64,000 nucleotides of DNA from Streptomyces fungicidicus (GCF_003665435.1 NZ_CP023407.1:744001-808000); one strand, 5' to 3'; positions 10,102 to 19,087 are shown, counted from the first letter of the stretch. Program-made: numbers and translations. The notes: generated by a model from the sequence alone, not told the origin.

Positions 10102-10866
10102 TCAGCCCCCGGCGTGCGGGAAGAGCCGCAGGAACGGCTCCGCCGAGGCGGCGAGGCCCCGGCTGTAGGGGGCGTCGAAGTCCCAGATGAGGAAGAGCAG
10201 GAAGGCGATCAGCGCGGAGAACAGCCCGGCGAGGACCATCTCGCGGCCGGTGCGCCGGATCTGCAGCGCGAAGATCATCCCGATGGTGATGACGGCCCCG
10301 GCGATCAGCCCGAACCACACCACGCCCGGCATGGTCTCCCCGGTCGACTCGGACCGTGCGCTGCGCGCCTGGTCGGCGGCGGCCACCTGGTCCACGAGCG
10401 GCTGGTAGGCCTGCGCCTCGAAGTCCGTGCGCGGCTCGTAGTCGGTGACGTCGTGGCGGACGCGGTCGAGCAGTTCGGTGCCGCGCGCGGTCACCCGCCC
10501 GTCGTCGGCCATGGCCCGCCACTCGGTGGTGACGACGTGTCCGACATAGGCGTTGACATCGTCCCGGATCCGGTCACGCGCCTCGGCGGGGTAGACCCGC
10601 ACCCGCTCGGAGATCTCGTGGAGTGCCACCGCCTCCGCCCTGACGTGCTCCTGGGCGGCGCTGCGTCCCTCCCAGACGCCGGCGATGGCGAGTCCCAGGA
10701 CGATGGCGTACACCACACCGATCCACATCGTCATGTACTCGATGACGTCCGGGGTCTCGCTGGGATCCTCGTCGTCGGCCGCCCTGCGGTGCCGTACCAG
10801 GGTGATGACCACCACGACGACACAGGCGGCGAGCATCGCGAGGGTGAGAACAAGCCATTCCGGCAA
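10102..10866 (-). CDS. DUF4239 (bestrophin-like) membrane protein
   Basis: 254 residues with four predicted membrane helices: two near the N-terminus (about 4-24 and 47-66) and two near the C-terminus (about 180-232), separated by a long soluble segment rich in charged residues. This matches the DUF4239 family, annotated as 'bestrophin-like'. Transport function is unproven for the family. The PT-repeat protein gene ends 30 bases upstream on the same strand, so the two are probably co-transcribed. Confidence 0.8.
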   Translation of the reverse strand: MPEWLVLTLAMLAACVVVVVITLVRHRRAADDEDPSETPDVIEYMTMWIGVVYAIVLGLAIAGVWEGRSAAQEHVRAEAVALHEISERVRVYPAEARDRIRDDVNAYVGHVVTTEWRAMADDGRVTARGTELLDRVRHDVTDYEPRTDFEAQAYQPLVDQVAAADQARSARSESTGETMPGVVWFGLIAGAVITIGMIFALQIRRTGREMVLAGLFSALIAFLLFLIWDFDAPYSRGLAASAEPFLRLFPHAGG

Positions 10867-10896
10867 GAGGTGCCTCCAGAAGGGATCGGACCGGGT

Positions 10897-11529
10897 TCAG
10901 CGCGGGCGCAGCGCGGCGACGGCGACCACGGCGGGCAGCGTGATGAGCAGGACGAAGGTGAGGGGCGACGTGGCGCCGCCTGCGGTACGCCGGACGGGGG
11001 CGGCCGCGCGGTGGCGCGGGTAGCGCACGGGCGTCACGGACGGACGCGGCGACGGGGTGGCCGACGGCGCCGGGGCGGGCGGCGGGGGCGGCGCGGGGCG
11101 TGGCGGCGGGGTGGGAGCCGGGGCCGGCCGGGCGGGGGGCGGCACCGGACGGGCCGCGGGCGGCGGCGGTTCGGGCTCCTGGGTGGGGCGCGGCTTCGGC
11201 GGCGGGGTCGGCGTGGGCTCGGGCGGCGGAGGGGGCGTGGGAGTGGGAGTCGGGGTGGGAGTCGGGGTGGGCGTGGGAGTGGGAGTGGGTGTGGGCGTGG
11301 GTGTGGGCGACGGTGACGGCGGTGCGCAGGGCGGGGGATCGCTCCAGGTGAGGCTCCCGGCGACGGCCACCGCCTCCGTGCCGCCCGGTCCCGTCGAGGC
11401 GTACGCACAGGCGTCGGCCGCCGCCGTGCCGGATGCGCCGGCGAGCGCCCAGATCAGCGCCGTCACGGCCAACGCGCGGGTGGCGACACGGGATTGGGTC
11501 GTTACGAGTACGTGCACGACGAGGATCAT
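10897..11529 (-). CDS. Secreted proline/threonine-repeat protein with C-terminal membrane anchor
   Basis: 210 residues. A signal peptide (residues 1-38, ending 'SGTAAADA') is followed by a short domain with two cysteines, then about 17 Pro-Thr dipeptides and further Pro/Ala/Arg-rich sequence to residue 180, and a C-terminal hydrophobic helix ('LTFVLLITLPAVVAVAALRPR' region). The low-complexity part looks like a wall-spanning stalk. No strong ribosome binding site precedes the ATG at 11529, so a later start in the signal peptide is possible. Function not recognised; the DUF4239 gene follows 30 bases downstream. Confidence 0.7.
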   Translation of the reverse strand: MILVVHVLVTTQSRVATRALAVTALIWALAGASGTAAADACAYASTGPGGTEAVAVAGSLTWSDPPPCAPPSPSPTPTPTPTPTPTPTPTPTPTPTPTPPPPPEPTPTPPPKPRPTQEPEPPPPAARPVPPPARPAPAPTPPPRPAPPPPPAPAPSATPSPRPSVTPVRYPRHRAAAPVRRTAGGATSPLTFVLLITLPAVVAVAALRPR

Positions 11530-11698
11530 GAGTCGTGAACCGCCCGGTCACGCCCGGGAACCGGGTGAATGCCCCGAAGGAGTTAACAAAAGAAATCCTG
11601 GCCCCCGTTGAACACGACCCGTGCCCTCATGCGTACACATCGTCGAGCGGCGGCACAGCAGGGCGCTGCAACACCCTGGCGATGATGTGGAGTTGACC

Positions 11699-12631
11699 AT
11701 GAAGACCTCCTGGCGAACCGCCTCGATGGTGGCGAGCGCCGCGGCGGTGCTGGCCCTGACAACGGCGTGCGGACAGGAGACCGCGCCGCCCGCCACCGGC
11801 CAGAACGTGGGCGCCACGGCCGCGGCCGGGGACTACGGCACCATCGGCAGCGGTGCGGGACAGGCGGGCGGCGCGCAGGCGTCGGCGAGCCCTTCCGGCA
11901 CGGCGGGCGAGCTGAACGTCTCCACCAACGCGGAGCTGGGCAAGGTGGTCACCGACAACCTCGGTCTGACCCTGTACCGCTTCGACCAGGACACCGCCGA
12001 GCCGCCCGCGACCAACTGCGAGGACGACTGCGCGAAGACCTGGCCGCCGGTGCCCGCCGACGACGCGACGGCCGGCGAGGGCATCGACAAGGCGCTGCTC
12101 GGATCGGTCACCCGGGCCGACGGCTCCAAGCAGCTCACCGTCGGCGGCTGGCCCGCCTACCGCTACGTCAAGGACGTCAACGCCGGTGACGTCAAGGGAC
12201 AGGGCGTGGGCGGCAAGTGGTACGCGCTGACCCCCGAGGGCAAGAAGGCGCAGACGGCCGACCGGCCCGGACTGGCCACCCGCGAGGACGCGAAGCTGGG
12301 CGAGATCGTCGTCGACAAGGACGGCATGACGGTCTACCGCTTCATGAAGGACGAGGCCTGGCCGAAGCCCGTGTCGGCGTGCACCGGCGCGTGCCTGGAG
12401 AAGTGGCCGGCGGTGTCACCGGTCGACTTCGCGGACACCGAGGGCATCCAGAAGAAGGGCTACATGACCTTCACCCGCCCGGACGGGGCCGACCAGCAGA
12501 CGATCAACTGCTGGCCGATCTACACCTTCGCCGGCGACAAGGCGCCCGGCGACACCAACGGCCAGGGCGTGGGCGGCACGTGGTACGCCGTGCGGCCCGA
12601 CGGAAAGCCGGTCGGCGCGACGGAGAAATAA
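11699..12631 (+). CDS. SCO0930-family lipoprotein with secreted repeats (PF03640)
   Basis: 310 residues. The lipobox LTTAC with Cys near residue 23 marks a lipoprotein. After a Gly/Ala/Ser-rich linker there are two tandem copies of the 'secreted repeat of unknown function' (PF03640), each with the pattern 'LY(R)F..D', a Cys pair and 'WP': 'LTLYRFDQDTAEPP...CEDDCAKTWPP' and 'MTVYRFMKDEAWPKP...CTGACLEKWPA'. Both end with 'GQGVGG.WYA'. Start is supported by GGAG before the ATG at 11699. Exported and membrane-anchored; the biochemical role is unknown, though the cysteine pairs suggest disulfide or metal binding. Confidence 0.88.
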   Translation: MKTSWRTASMVASAAAVLALTTACGQETAPPATGQNVGATAAAGDYGTIGSGAGQAGGAQASASPSGTAGELNVSTNAELGKVVTDNLGLTLYRFDQDTAEPPATNCEDDCAKTWPPVPADDATAGEGIDKALLGSVTRADGSKQLTVGGWPAYRYVKDVNAGDVKGQGVGGKWYALTPEGKKAQTADRPGLATREDAKLGEIVVDKDGMTVYRFMKDEAWPKPVSACTGACLEKWPAVSPVDFADTEGIQKKGYMTFTRPDGADQQTINCWPIYTFAGDKAPGDTNGQGVGGTWYAVRPDGKPVGATEK

Positions 12632-12675
12632 CCACCTCCCCAGGGTGTCGTCCGCTCCGGACGCCGCCGGCCCGT

Positions 12676-12714
12676 GTCCGCCCCTCCGCGTCCCGCGGTG
12701 GGGCGGACCGTTTT
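12676..12714 (+). terminator. Rho-independent terminator with T-run
   Basis: A 9-bp stem (GTCCGCCCC/GGGGCGGAC) stacks on an inner 5-bp stem (CCGCG/CGCGG) with one T-T mismatch and a 3-base loop, followed by CG and TTTT. It lies 44 bases past the lipoprotein stop. It is the most canonical terminator in the window. The rest of the 323-base gap up to the methyltransferase (12632-12954) has no gene; a possible weak promoter is TTGTCA at 12807 with AATAGG 18 bases on. Confidence 0.85.
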
Positions 12715-12954
12715 GCCGTGATTCACCGCGACCCATGGAATTGCCGGCGCTCTCCTCCGCCTGCTTCCCGGCGTGCCGGAACTCTCCGGAATGCCGTGGA
12801 CACCATTTGTCACCTTGTGCGGCGGCGTCGAATAGGCACGTGCCACTGGCAGTGACCGGGAACGGATGGTCAATTTCCGTTTGGGGTCGCTCCTTTGGCG
12901 GGCGATCAGTAGCCTCTGCTCGAACACCGGATCGCCTACGCCTTGGAGAGAGAC

Positions 12955-13767
12955 ATGGAGCGTCCCGCCTGGGCGCCGCGGAGCATCGACATCACGGTGC
13001 CCAGCGTCTCCCGGATGTACGACTACTACCTGGGCGGTTCGCACAACTTCGAGGTCGACCGGGAAGCGGCCCGCAGGGCCATGGAGTTCATGCCGGGACT
13101 GCCCAAGATCATGCAGGCGAACCGTGCCTTCATGCGGCGGGCGGTGCGTTTCGCGGCCGGTGAGGGAATCACCCAGTTCCTGGACATCGGTTCCGGCATC
13201 CCGACATTCGGGAACGTTCACGAAGTGGCGCAGAAGGCCTCCCCGGAGGCACGGGTGATGTACGTCGACCACGACCCGGTGGCCGTGGCGCACAGCCAGG
13301 CCGTCCTGCGCGGCAACGACCGCGCGGACATCGTCGCCGCGGACCTCCGCAAGCCGCGGGAGATCCTGAACAGCCCCGAGCTGCGGGGGCTGATCGACCT
13401 GAATCGGCCAGTGGCACTGCTCCTCGTTGCCATACTGCACTTCGTGGAAGACGCGGACGACCCTTACGCGGCGGTGGCCGAACTGCGCCAGGCCCTGGCG
13501 CCCGGCAGCATGCTCGTGCTCACCCACGCCTCGTACGAGGGGATCCCGCTGCCGCCGGAGCGGGCGGAGGGCGCGGTGGACGTGTACCAGGACATTCGCA
13601 ACCCGCTGATCATGCGCACGCGCGACGAGATCGCGCGGTTCTTCGAGGGGTACGACATGGTGGAACCCGGACTGGTGCCGATGCCCGAGTGGCGGCCCGA
13701 CACCGCACCGGAGGACGAGGATCCCTACGCGTTCTCCGGTGTCGCGGGCGTGGGGCGTACCGCGTGA
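12955..13767 (+). CDS. DUF574 SAM-dependent methyltransferase
   Basis: 270 residues. Features of the actinobacterial S-adenosyl methyltransferase family PF04672 (DUF574): N-terminal 'SVSRMYDYYLGGSHNFEVDR', SAM site 'FLDIGSGIPTFGNVHEVAQ', 'VMYVDHDPVAVAHSQAVL', and 'ADIVAADLRKP'. Streptomyces carry many copies, some linked to development, but substrates are unknown. The ATG at 12955 has GGAGAG just upstream; a TTG four codons earlier is the alternative. The stop overlaps the GTG start of the next gene by four bases (GTGA), so this enzyme is translationally coupled to a c-di-GMP enzyme. Confidence 0.9.
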   Translation: MERPAWAPRSIDITVPSVSRMYDYYLGGSHNFEVDREAARRAMEFMPGLPKIMQANRAFMRRAVRFAAGEGITQFLDIGSGIPTFGNVHEVAQKASPEARVMYVDHDPVAVAHSQAVLRGNDRADIVAADLRKPREILNSPELRGLIDLNRPVALLLVAILHFVEDADDPYAAVAELRQALAPGSMLVLTHASYEGIPLPPERAEGAVDVYQDIRNPLIMRTRDEIARFFEGYDMVEPGLVPMPEWRPDTAPEDEDPYAFSGVAGVGRTA

Positions 13768-15908
13768 GCGCGGAGCCGGACGGGCCGGAGGACAGACTGC
13801 GCCGGTTCGCGACGATCTGGAGCCGGGCCGTCTTCCCGGTGACCTCGACGTCGTCGACCCGCCCCGAGTTCGAGGAGCAGCTGCTGCCGCCGGCCCGGAT
13901 GCTGAGCGAGGCGCTGCGGGCCCGGGCGTTCGACGCGGACGCGGGGCGGGCGGTCGGGGCCGCGCTGGTGGAGGCGCACTGCACCGATCCGGAGGCGCTC
14001 AGCCGGACCCTGGACTGCGTGGACGCCTATCTCGTCCTGTACTGCGGCGGGGACGGCGACCGGGAGGACCTGCGGGCGCGCTCCGCGCGGCTCCAGCACG
14101 CCATGGCCGCCGGTTTCGCGCAGGCGCTGCGCGCGCGGACGCTGGCCGAGCAGGAGGCCATCGCGCAGGCCGCGCTGGAGGCCCAGGGTGTGGTGGCACA
14201 GGCGCTGCACGCCACCGAGGCGCGGTTCCGCGCGGTGTTCGAAGGCGCGGCGATAGGCATCGGCATCGCCGATCTGCAGGGCAACGTCCTCCAGGTCAAC
14301 GGCGCGCTGCGGCGCATGTTCGGGCTGACCGAGCAGAGCATGCGGGGCCGCAACGTCAAGGAGTGGACGCACCCCGACGACGCCCCGCAGACCTGGCGGC
14401 TCTACGACGAGCTGGTGCACGGGGACCGCGAGCACTATCACCTCGAGAAGGCCTTCTACCGTCCGGACGGCACGGTCCTGTGGACCAATCTCACGGTCTC
14501 CCTACTGCGCGATCCCGACGGCGACCCGCAGTACCAGCTCGCCCTCATGGAGGACACCACCGAGCGGCGGCTGCTCAACCTGCGGCTGCGGTACGAGGCG
14601 ACGCACGACGCGCTCACCGGGCTGCCCAACCGGACGTTCTTCTTCGAGCGGCTGGAGAAGGCGCTCGGCGCCGGAGCGGGCCAGCGGTTCGGGCTGTGCT
14701 ACCTCGACCTGGACGGCTTCAAGACCGTCAACGACAGCCTCGGTCACGCGGCCGGCGACCGGATGCTGGTCGAGGTCGCCGACCGGCTGCAGGCCTGCGC
14801 CACCGCGCCGGGTGAGCTGGTGGCCCGCCTCGGCGGCGACGAGTTCGTGGCACTGACCACCGGGCCCGACACCGAGCGCACGGTCGACGAGCTGGCCGGC
14901 CGCATCATGAACGCGCTGCTCGCCCCGATCAGCGTGGACGGCCGGGAGCTGACCGTGCGCGGCAGCATCGGCATCGTCGAGGGGCCGGCCGGGGAGCGCA
15001 GCGCGGCGGAGGTGCTGCGCAGCGCCGACATCACGATGTACCGGGCCAAGTCGGCGGGCGGCAACCGGTTCGAGCTCGCCGACCCGGAGGCCGACGCCCG
15101 CGCCATCACCCGGCACGGGCTCACCACCGCGCTGCCCACGGCCCTGGACCGGGGCGAGTTCTTCATCGAGTACCAGCCGCTGGTGCACCTCGGCGACGGC
15201 AGCGTACGGGGTGCGGAGGCGCTGGTGCGCTGGCTGCACCCGCAGCACGGGGTGCTCTCCCCGGACCGCTTCATCCCGCTCGCCGAACACACGGGGCTGA
15301 TCGTCCCGCTGGGCCGCTGGGTGCTGGAGCAGTCGGTACGGCAGGCCCGTGAGTGGCGGGACCGGCACGGGGGCGCGGAAGCGCTCGGCCCGCTGCGCAT
15401 CAACGTGAACCTGTCGCCCTGTCAGCTCACCCACCCCGGCCTCGTCCAGGACACCGTCGAGATCCTGGAGCGCACCGGGATGGAGCCGGACGCGCTGTGC
15501 CTGGAGGTGACGGAGTCGGCGCTCATCGGCGCGGACGACGACCTGCTGAAGCCGCTGCGCCGGCTGGCGGAGATGGGCGTGGACATCGCGCTGGACGACT
15601 TCGGCACCGGCTACTCCAACCTGGCCAACCTGCGCCGGCTCCCGGTGAGCGTCCTGAAGCTGGACCGCTCGTTCACCCAGAGCATGCAGCGGTTCCCGGC
15701 CGACCCCGTCGACCTGAAGATCGTCGAGGGGATCGTCTCCCTGGCCCACAGCCTCGACCTCGCGGTCACGGTGGAGGGCGTGGAGACGGGCGCCCAGGCC
15801 GAACAGCTGCGCATCCTCGGCTGCGACACGGCCCAGGGCTGGTACTACGCCCGCCCGGGCCCGCCGGACCGCCTGCACGACCTCGCCCTGGTGGACGCGA
15901 CGGGCTGA
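13764..15908 (+). CDS. rmdA: PAS-GGDEF-EAL bifunctional diguanylate cyclase/phosphodiesterase (RmdA-like)
   Basis: 714 residues. An unassigned N-terminal region (1-145) is followed by PAS (about 150-270), GGDEF (about 275-435; GGDEF itself at 357-361) and EAL (about 440-700; EAL at 485-487). The EAL domain keeps its metal and catalytic residues (NVNLSP, EVTESA, DDFGTGYS, KLDRSF, EGVET), so both activities should be intact. The product-inhibition RxxD I-site is replaced by APGE. The layout and locus match S. coelicolor RmdA (SCO0928, recalled), a c-di-GMP enzyme needed for normal aerial development. GTG start overlaps the methyltransferase stop. Confidence 0.9.
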   Translation: MSAEPDGPEDRLRRFATIWSRAVFPVTSTSSTRPEFEEQLLPPARMLSEALRARAFDADAGRAVGAALVEAHCTDPEALSRTLDCVDAYLVLYCGGDGDREDLRARSARLQHAMAAGFAQALRARTLAEQEAIAQAALEAQGVVAQALHATEARFRAVFEGAAIGIGIADLQGNVLQVNGALRRMFGLTEQSMRGRNVKEWTHPDDAPQTWRLYDELVHGDREHYHLEKAFYRPDGTVLWTNLTVSLLRDPDGDPQYQLALMEDTTERRLLNLRLRYEATHDALTGLPNRTFFFERLEKALGAGAGQRFGLCYLDLDGFKTVNDSLGHAAGDRMLVEVADRLQACATAPGELVARLGGDEFVALTTGPDTERTVDELAGRIMNALLAPISVDGRELTVRGSIGIVEGPAGERSAAEVLRSADITMYRAKSAGGNRFELADPEADARAITRHGLTTALPTALDRGEFFIEYQPLVHLGDGSVRGAEALVRWLHPQHGVLSPDRFIPLAEHTGLIVPLGRWVLEQSVRQAREWRDRHGGAEALGPLRINVNLSPCQLTHPGLVQDTVEILERTGMEPDALCLEVTESALIGADDDLLKPLRRLAEMGVDIALDDFGTGYSNLANLRRLPVSVLKLDRSFTQSMQRFPADPVDLKIVEGIVSLAHSLDLAVTVEGVETGAQAEQLRILGCDTAQGWYYARPGPPDRLHDLALVDATG

Positions 15909-15950
15909 AACCCGGGTGGGGAGGGCGGGGCGCCGTGCGATCATGCGCCG

Positions 15951-16343
15951 ATGACCGATGAGACGGACGCGGACGCGGTGAACGAGGCGATCGAGCGCGA
16001 ACTGCGCCTGCTGTCCCCCGCCGTACGGTCCTCCCGCACCGAGACCGCCCGCCTCCTGGACCCCGAGTTCACGGAGGTGGGCGCGTCCGGCCGGCGCTAC
16101 ACGTACGCGGAGATGCTCGCCGAGCTGTCCGGCCACCCGGGCGGCGGCGCCGGCGGCCCGGTGTACGAACCGTCGGGGATCACCGGCGTCCTCCTCGCCC
16201 CCGGCCTCGTACACCTCACCTACGAGACGGTCCTCGACGGGCACCGGGCCCGCCGCTGCTCCCTGTGGCGCAGGCGGGACGAGGAGTCCGGCCGGCGCAT
16301 GTACTACCACCAGGGAACGCCGGTGCCGCCGGGCACCGCCTGA
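15951..16343 (+). CDS. NTF2-like DUF4440 protein
   Basis: 130 residues matching the small SnoaL/NTF2-like DUF4440 pattern: helical start 'VNEAIERELRLLSPAVRSS', then 'LLDPEFTEVGASGRRYTYAEML', 'LVHLTYETVLDG', 'SLWRRRDE', and 'MYYHQGTPVP'. Proteins of this fold are ligand-binding or isomerase-like and are often hard to assign. It lies 42 bases after rmdA on the same strand but has its own weak ribosome binding site, so co-transcription is uncertain. Confidence 0.8.
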   Translation: MTDETDADAVNEAIERELRLLSPAVRSSRTETARLLDPEFTEVGASGRRYTYAEMLAELSGHPGGGAGGPVYEPSGITGVLLAPGLVHLTYETVLDGHRARRCSLWRRRDEESGRRMYYHQGTPVPPGTA

Positions 16344-16371
16344 CCGCCCGCGCGCGCGGCGTGCGCGGTCC

Positions 16372-17526
16372 TCACTCCCCCATCACGAGCCCGTCCCGCG
16401 CGGCGCCCCGGCTCAGCACCACGGTCCGGATGCGGTCGCGCACGGCCCGCACCTCGGCGCCCCGGGCGAGCGCCTGGTTGAGGTTGACCACCCGTCCGGC
16501 GTCCACGTCGAAGAACTGCGGGACGAACTCCGCCCGGGTCACCTCCCAGCGCCCGCCGGGGCGCTTCGGCGGGGCGAAGGTGAAGCGGCCCAGGGTGGAC
16601 TCGTTGCCGCGGGCGTCCTGTACGCCCTCGTGGTTGGTCATCTCACCGGCGATCTGGTCGCCCATGCCGTAGATGACCCAGGTGCCGTTGACCTTCTCGT
16701 AGGCCTGCGGGACATGGGCGTGGGTGCCGAGGATCAGGTCGATGTCGGGGCGGCCCCCGGTGGCCGAGGCGGTGAGCGAGCGGGCCAGCGCGGTCTGCAG
16801 CTCGTCGGGGGTCTCCTGCCATTCGGTGCCCCAGTGCAGGGAGACGACGACCACATCGGCCCCGGCCCTCCTGGCGGCCCGCGAGTCGGCGACGATCCCC
16901 GCCTCGTCGGCGAGGGAGACGGCCCAGGGCTGGTCCGGGGGCAGCGGGAGGCCGTTGGTGTCGTAGGTGTAGGCGAGGTGGGCGACCCGTGCGGTACCCG
17001 CGCGCAGCACGGTCGTCGTGCGGGCCTCGGCCTCGGTGCGCGCCGAGCCGGCATGGCGTACACCGACCCGGTCGAGGGCGTCCAGGGTGCGGCGGATGCC
17101 GTCGGCGCCGTCGTCCAGGGAGTGGTTGGAGGCGGTGGAGCAGCCGTCGTAGCCGGTGGCGGCGAGGCCGGCGGCCACCTCGGGCGGGGACCTGAAGAGG
17201 GGGTAGCCGGTGTAGTCGCCGTCCGCGCCGTACACCGTCTCCATGTGGCACAGGGCCACGTCGGCGGGGTCGACGACGGAGCGGATGCCGGAGAGCATCG
17301 GCCGGAAGTCGTAGCCGCTGCCGCCGGCGTCGTAACGGGCGCGTTCGATGATCGAGTCGTGGGGCAGCACGTCCCCCGAGGCGACCAGGGTGAAGCCCCG
17401 GGGGCCCGTGGCGGAAGGGGCCGGACGCCCCGGTTCCGCCGGTCGGTGGGCGCGGGCCTGACAGGCGGCGCCCGCGGCGAGGACGACGGTCAGGGCCAGG
17501 GCCACCTGCCGACTGCGTGCGATCAT
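16372..17526 (-). CDS. CapA-family metallophosphatase-like secreted protein
   Basis: 384 residues; PGA_cap (PF09587) domain. N-terminal signal sequence with 'AGAACQA' could be a weak lipobox. Family motifs: 'TLVASGDVLPHDSII', 'LCHMETVYG', 'TASNHSLDDG', 'VVSLHWGTEWQ' and 'LILGTHAHVPQ', which supply the metal-binding Asp/His/Asn set of calcineurin-like enzymes. CapA proteins anchor or process poly-gamma-glutamate in Bacillus, but most actinobacterial copies are uncharacterised. The ATG at 17526 has GGGGTGAA upstream; a GTG one codon earlier is also possible. Confidence 0.88.
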   Translation of the reverse strand: MIARSRQVALALTVVLAAGAACQARAHRPAEPGRPAPSATGPRGFTLVASGDVLPHDSIIERARYDAGGSGYDFRPMLSGIRSVVDPADVALCHMETVYGADGDYTGYPLFRSPPEVAAGLAATGYDGCSTASNHSLDDGADGIRRTLDALDRVGVRHAGSARTEAEARTTTVLRAGTARVAHLAYTYDTNGLPLPPDQPWAVSLADEAGIVADSRAARRAGADVVVVSLHWGTEWQETPDELQTALARSLTASATGGRPDIDLILGTHAHVPQAYEKVNGTWVIYGMGDQIAGEMTNHEGVQDARGNESTLGRFTFAPPKRPGGRWEVTRAEFVPQFFDVDAGRVVNLNQALARGAEVRAVRDRIRTVVLSRGAARDGLVMGE

Positions 17527-17640
17527 CACTTCACCCCGCTGTAGTCGTATTTGTGGATAAACAGGTAAGAAGCCGCATGCCGCCGGTTGCCGTTACGACA
17601 CGCCTTTTAGGCCGACCGGCGTGCGCGAACCGCCGTGTCG

Positions 17641-17664
17641 ACCGTTCGTCGAACCGTTCGTCGA
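17641..17664. repeat. Two tandem 12-bp repeats upstream of ECF sigma gene
   Basis: ACCGTTCGTCGA occurs twice head to tail with no spacer, 74 bases before the sigma-factor ATG in the 211-base divergent gap to the capA-like gene. It may be a protein-binding site. If the sigma gene starts further upstream it would encode PFVE/PFVD. Confidence 0.6.
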
Positions 17665-17737
17665 CGCGATCGACCGTCCGCCGCACGCTCCTGTGCACGC
17701 CCTGTCCCCGAGTGACGCGGTGCGCTGCCATACGGCC

Positions 17738-18283
17738 ATGACGGCCGGAATCACACTCACGAACGGGACGACCGCCGAGCACGAGCTCGCCGCACTGCAG
17801 CGCGAGCACGGCAGGCCCCTCTTCGCGCTGCTGCTCCGGCTCTGCGACGGGGACCGGCAGCGCGCGGAGGATCTGGTCCAGGAGACGCTGGTGCGCGCCT
17901 GGCAGCACCCCGAGGCCCTGCGCGCCGAGCACTTCGACTCCGTACGGCCCTGGCTGCTCACCGTGGCGCGAAGGCTCGCCATCGACGCGCGACGGGCCCG
18001 GCAGGCGCGGCCCGCCGAGGTCGGCGACGCCGTCCTGGAGAACGCCCGGGTGATCTCCGACCACGCGGAGCGGGCCGCGGCCGCACTCGACGTCCGGAAG
18101 GCTGTGAAGACACTCACTCCCGAGCACCGTGAAGTCCTGGTGCTCGTGTACTTCCAGGGGGCCAGTGTGGCGGAAGCCGCGACGGCCCTCGGCATCCCGC
18201 CCGGTACCGTGAAGTCGCGCGCGTACTACGCGCTGCGCGCCCTGCGCCGGGTGCTTCCCGGATACGCCTCCGACATGCGGTGA
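17738..18283 (+). CDS. ECF-type RNA polymerase sigma factor
   Basis: 181 residues with sigma-70 region 2 ('LLRLCDGDRQRAEDLVQETL', 'VRAWQHP', 'RPWLLTVARRLAID') and region 4 ('LTPEHREVLVLVYFQGASVA', 'GIPPGTVKSRAYYALRAL'). The ATG at 17738 has no good Shine-Dalgarno sequence; the open frame extends 39 codons further up. Family knowledge: ECF factors are held by an anti-sigma factor and released by an envelope or redox signal. A zinc-finger anti-sigma gene lies two genes downstream on the same strand, with one hypothetical gene between, so these three probably form one regulatory unit. Confidence 0.9.
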   Translation: MTAGITLTNGTTAEHELAALQREHGRPLFALLLRLCDGDRQRAEDLVQETLVRAWQHPEALRAEHFDSVRPWLLTVARRLAIDARRARQARPAEVGDAVLENARVISDHAERAAAALDVRKAVKTLTPEHREVLVLVYFQGASVAEAATALGIPPGTVKSRAYYALRALRRVLPGYASDMR

Positions 18284-18420
18284 AACCGCCCGTCGGGTCA
18301 AGCCTCCGTAAAGCGCCTTGCCGACGACCCCCGTTGAGTAATCGGCTGTCCTCATCCGTGTTCCGGACCGGGGGGCCCGGGTTCGGGCGACGCGCACGCA
18401 CCGGAGGAAGGCAGGAAGGG

Positions 18421-18936
18421 ATGCTGCACAGAGGTCGAGAGAGCACGGACGGCACCGGCGACGGTGAACTGACCGTCCCCATGGCGTGGTTGTACGCCGA
18501 GTACATCGCCGACGAGCTGCTGCGCAGCGGCGACCTGATGCCGCCGACGTCGTTCGAGTTCCGCGCCGGGCGGGACGCGCTGGCGCTGACCGTCTTCCTG
18601 TCCGACACCGACGGCGAGCTGTCCGGCATCCGGGTGGTCACCCAGCTGGAGACCTGGCTGTCGCTCACCGCCTACGACCAGCCGTGGCAGGAGTGGGTGC
18701 AGGGGCGGCTGAGGGACCTGTCCCCGGCGGTCACCGGCCGGGACGCCCCCGATCCGGATCTGGAGCTGGCCCGGGAGGCCTGGCGCTGGCTGCGCGAGAC
18801 GGAGCTGCTGGCACCCGATCTGAACGCGGTGCCGGGCGGCGGCGCGGCGGCCGGTGAGGACGAGGGACCGAAGGTGTGGACACCGGCGTGGCAGCTGGGG
18901 CTGCCGCTCGGCCACCTCGCCATCCATCTTTTTTAG
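18421..18936 (+). CDS. Hypothetical protein between ECF sigma and anti-sigma genes
   Basis: 171 residues from an ATG with GGAAGGG directly upstream. Acidic, with 'VPMAWLYAEYIADELLRSGD', 'TVFLSDTDGELSGIRVVTQL' and 'WRWLRETELLAPDL'; no signal peptide, no membrane helix and no motif I recognise. Its position between a sigma factor and a likely anti-sigma factor suggests a regulatory or target role (inference). It begins 137 bases after the sigma stop, so it may have its own promoter, possibly recognised by that sigma factor. Confidence 0.7.
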   Translation: MLHRGRESTDGTGDGELTVPMAWLYAEYIADELLRSGDLMPPTSFEFRAGRDALALTVFLSDTDGELSGIRVVTQLETWLSLTAYDQPWQEWVQGRLRDLSPAVTGRDAPDPDLELAREAWRWLRETELLAPDLNAVPGGGAAAGEDEGPKVWTPAWQLGLPLGHLAIHLF

Positions 18937-18975
18937 GTCAGCCGGAAATCCGACCAATCCGCGGGCCGGAGGGCT

Positions 18976-19087
18976 CCGAATCCCTTGGTTACGATTCGGC
19001 ACGGTGCTTGAGTGATTCGGCTGCCTGGTGCGTACCGGTGGGAGCAAGGAGTAACCCCACCCGCACCCAACGGCACGAGGATTCGGC
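18976..19087 (+). promoter_or_regulatory. Iterated GATTCGGC sites before anti-sigma gene
   Basis: GATTCGGC occurs at 18993, 19014 and 19080, and the reverse complement (CCGAATC) at 18976. The first two direct copies are 21 bp apart, two helical turns, so a dimer could bind one face of the DNA. A short dyad CGGAAATCCG sits just upstream. The last copy touches the start codon. Confidence 0.45.

Noticed and set aside
11220-11310. Short tandem repeat that might be a microsatellite or CRISPR-like array
   Set aside because: It encodes the Pro-Thr repeat of the secreted protein in frame; no spacers are present.
16342-16370. Hairpin between the DUF4440 and capA-like genes
   Set aside because: Only 6 bp pair cleanly (GACCGC/GCGGTC); the rest is GC-rich noise.
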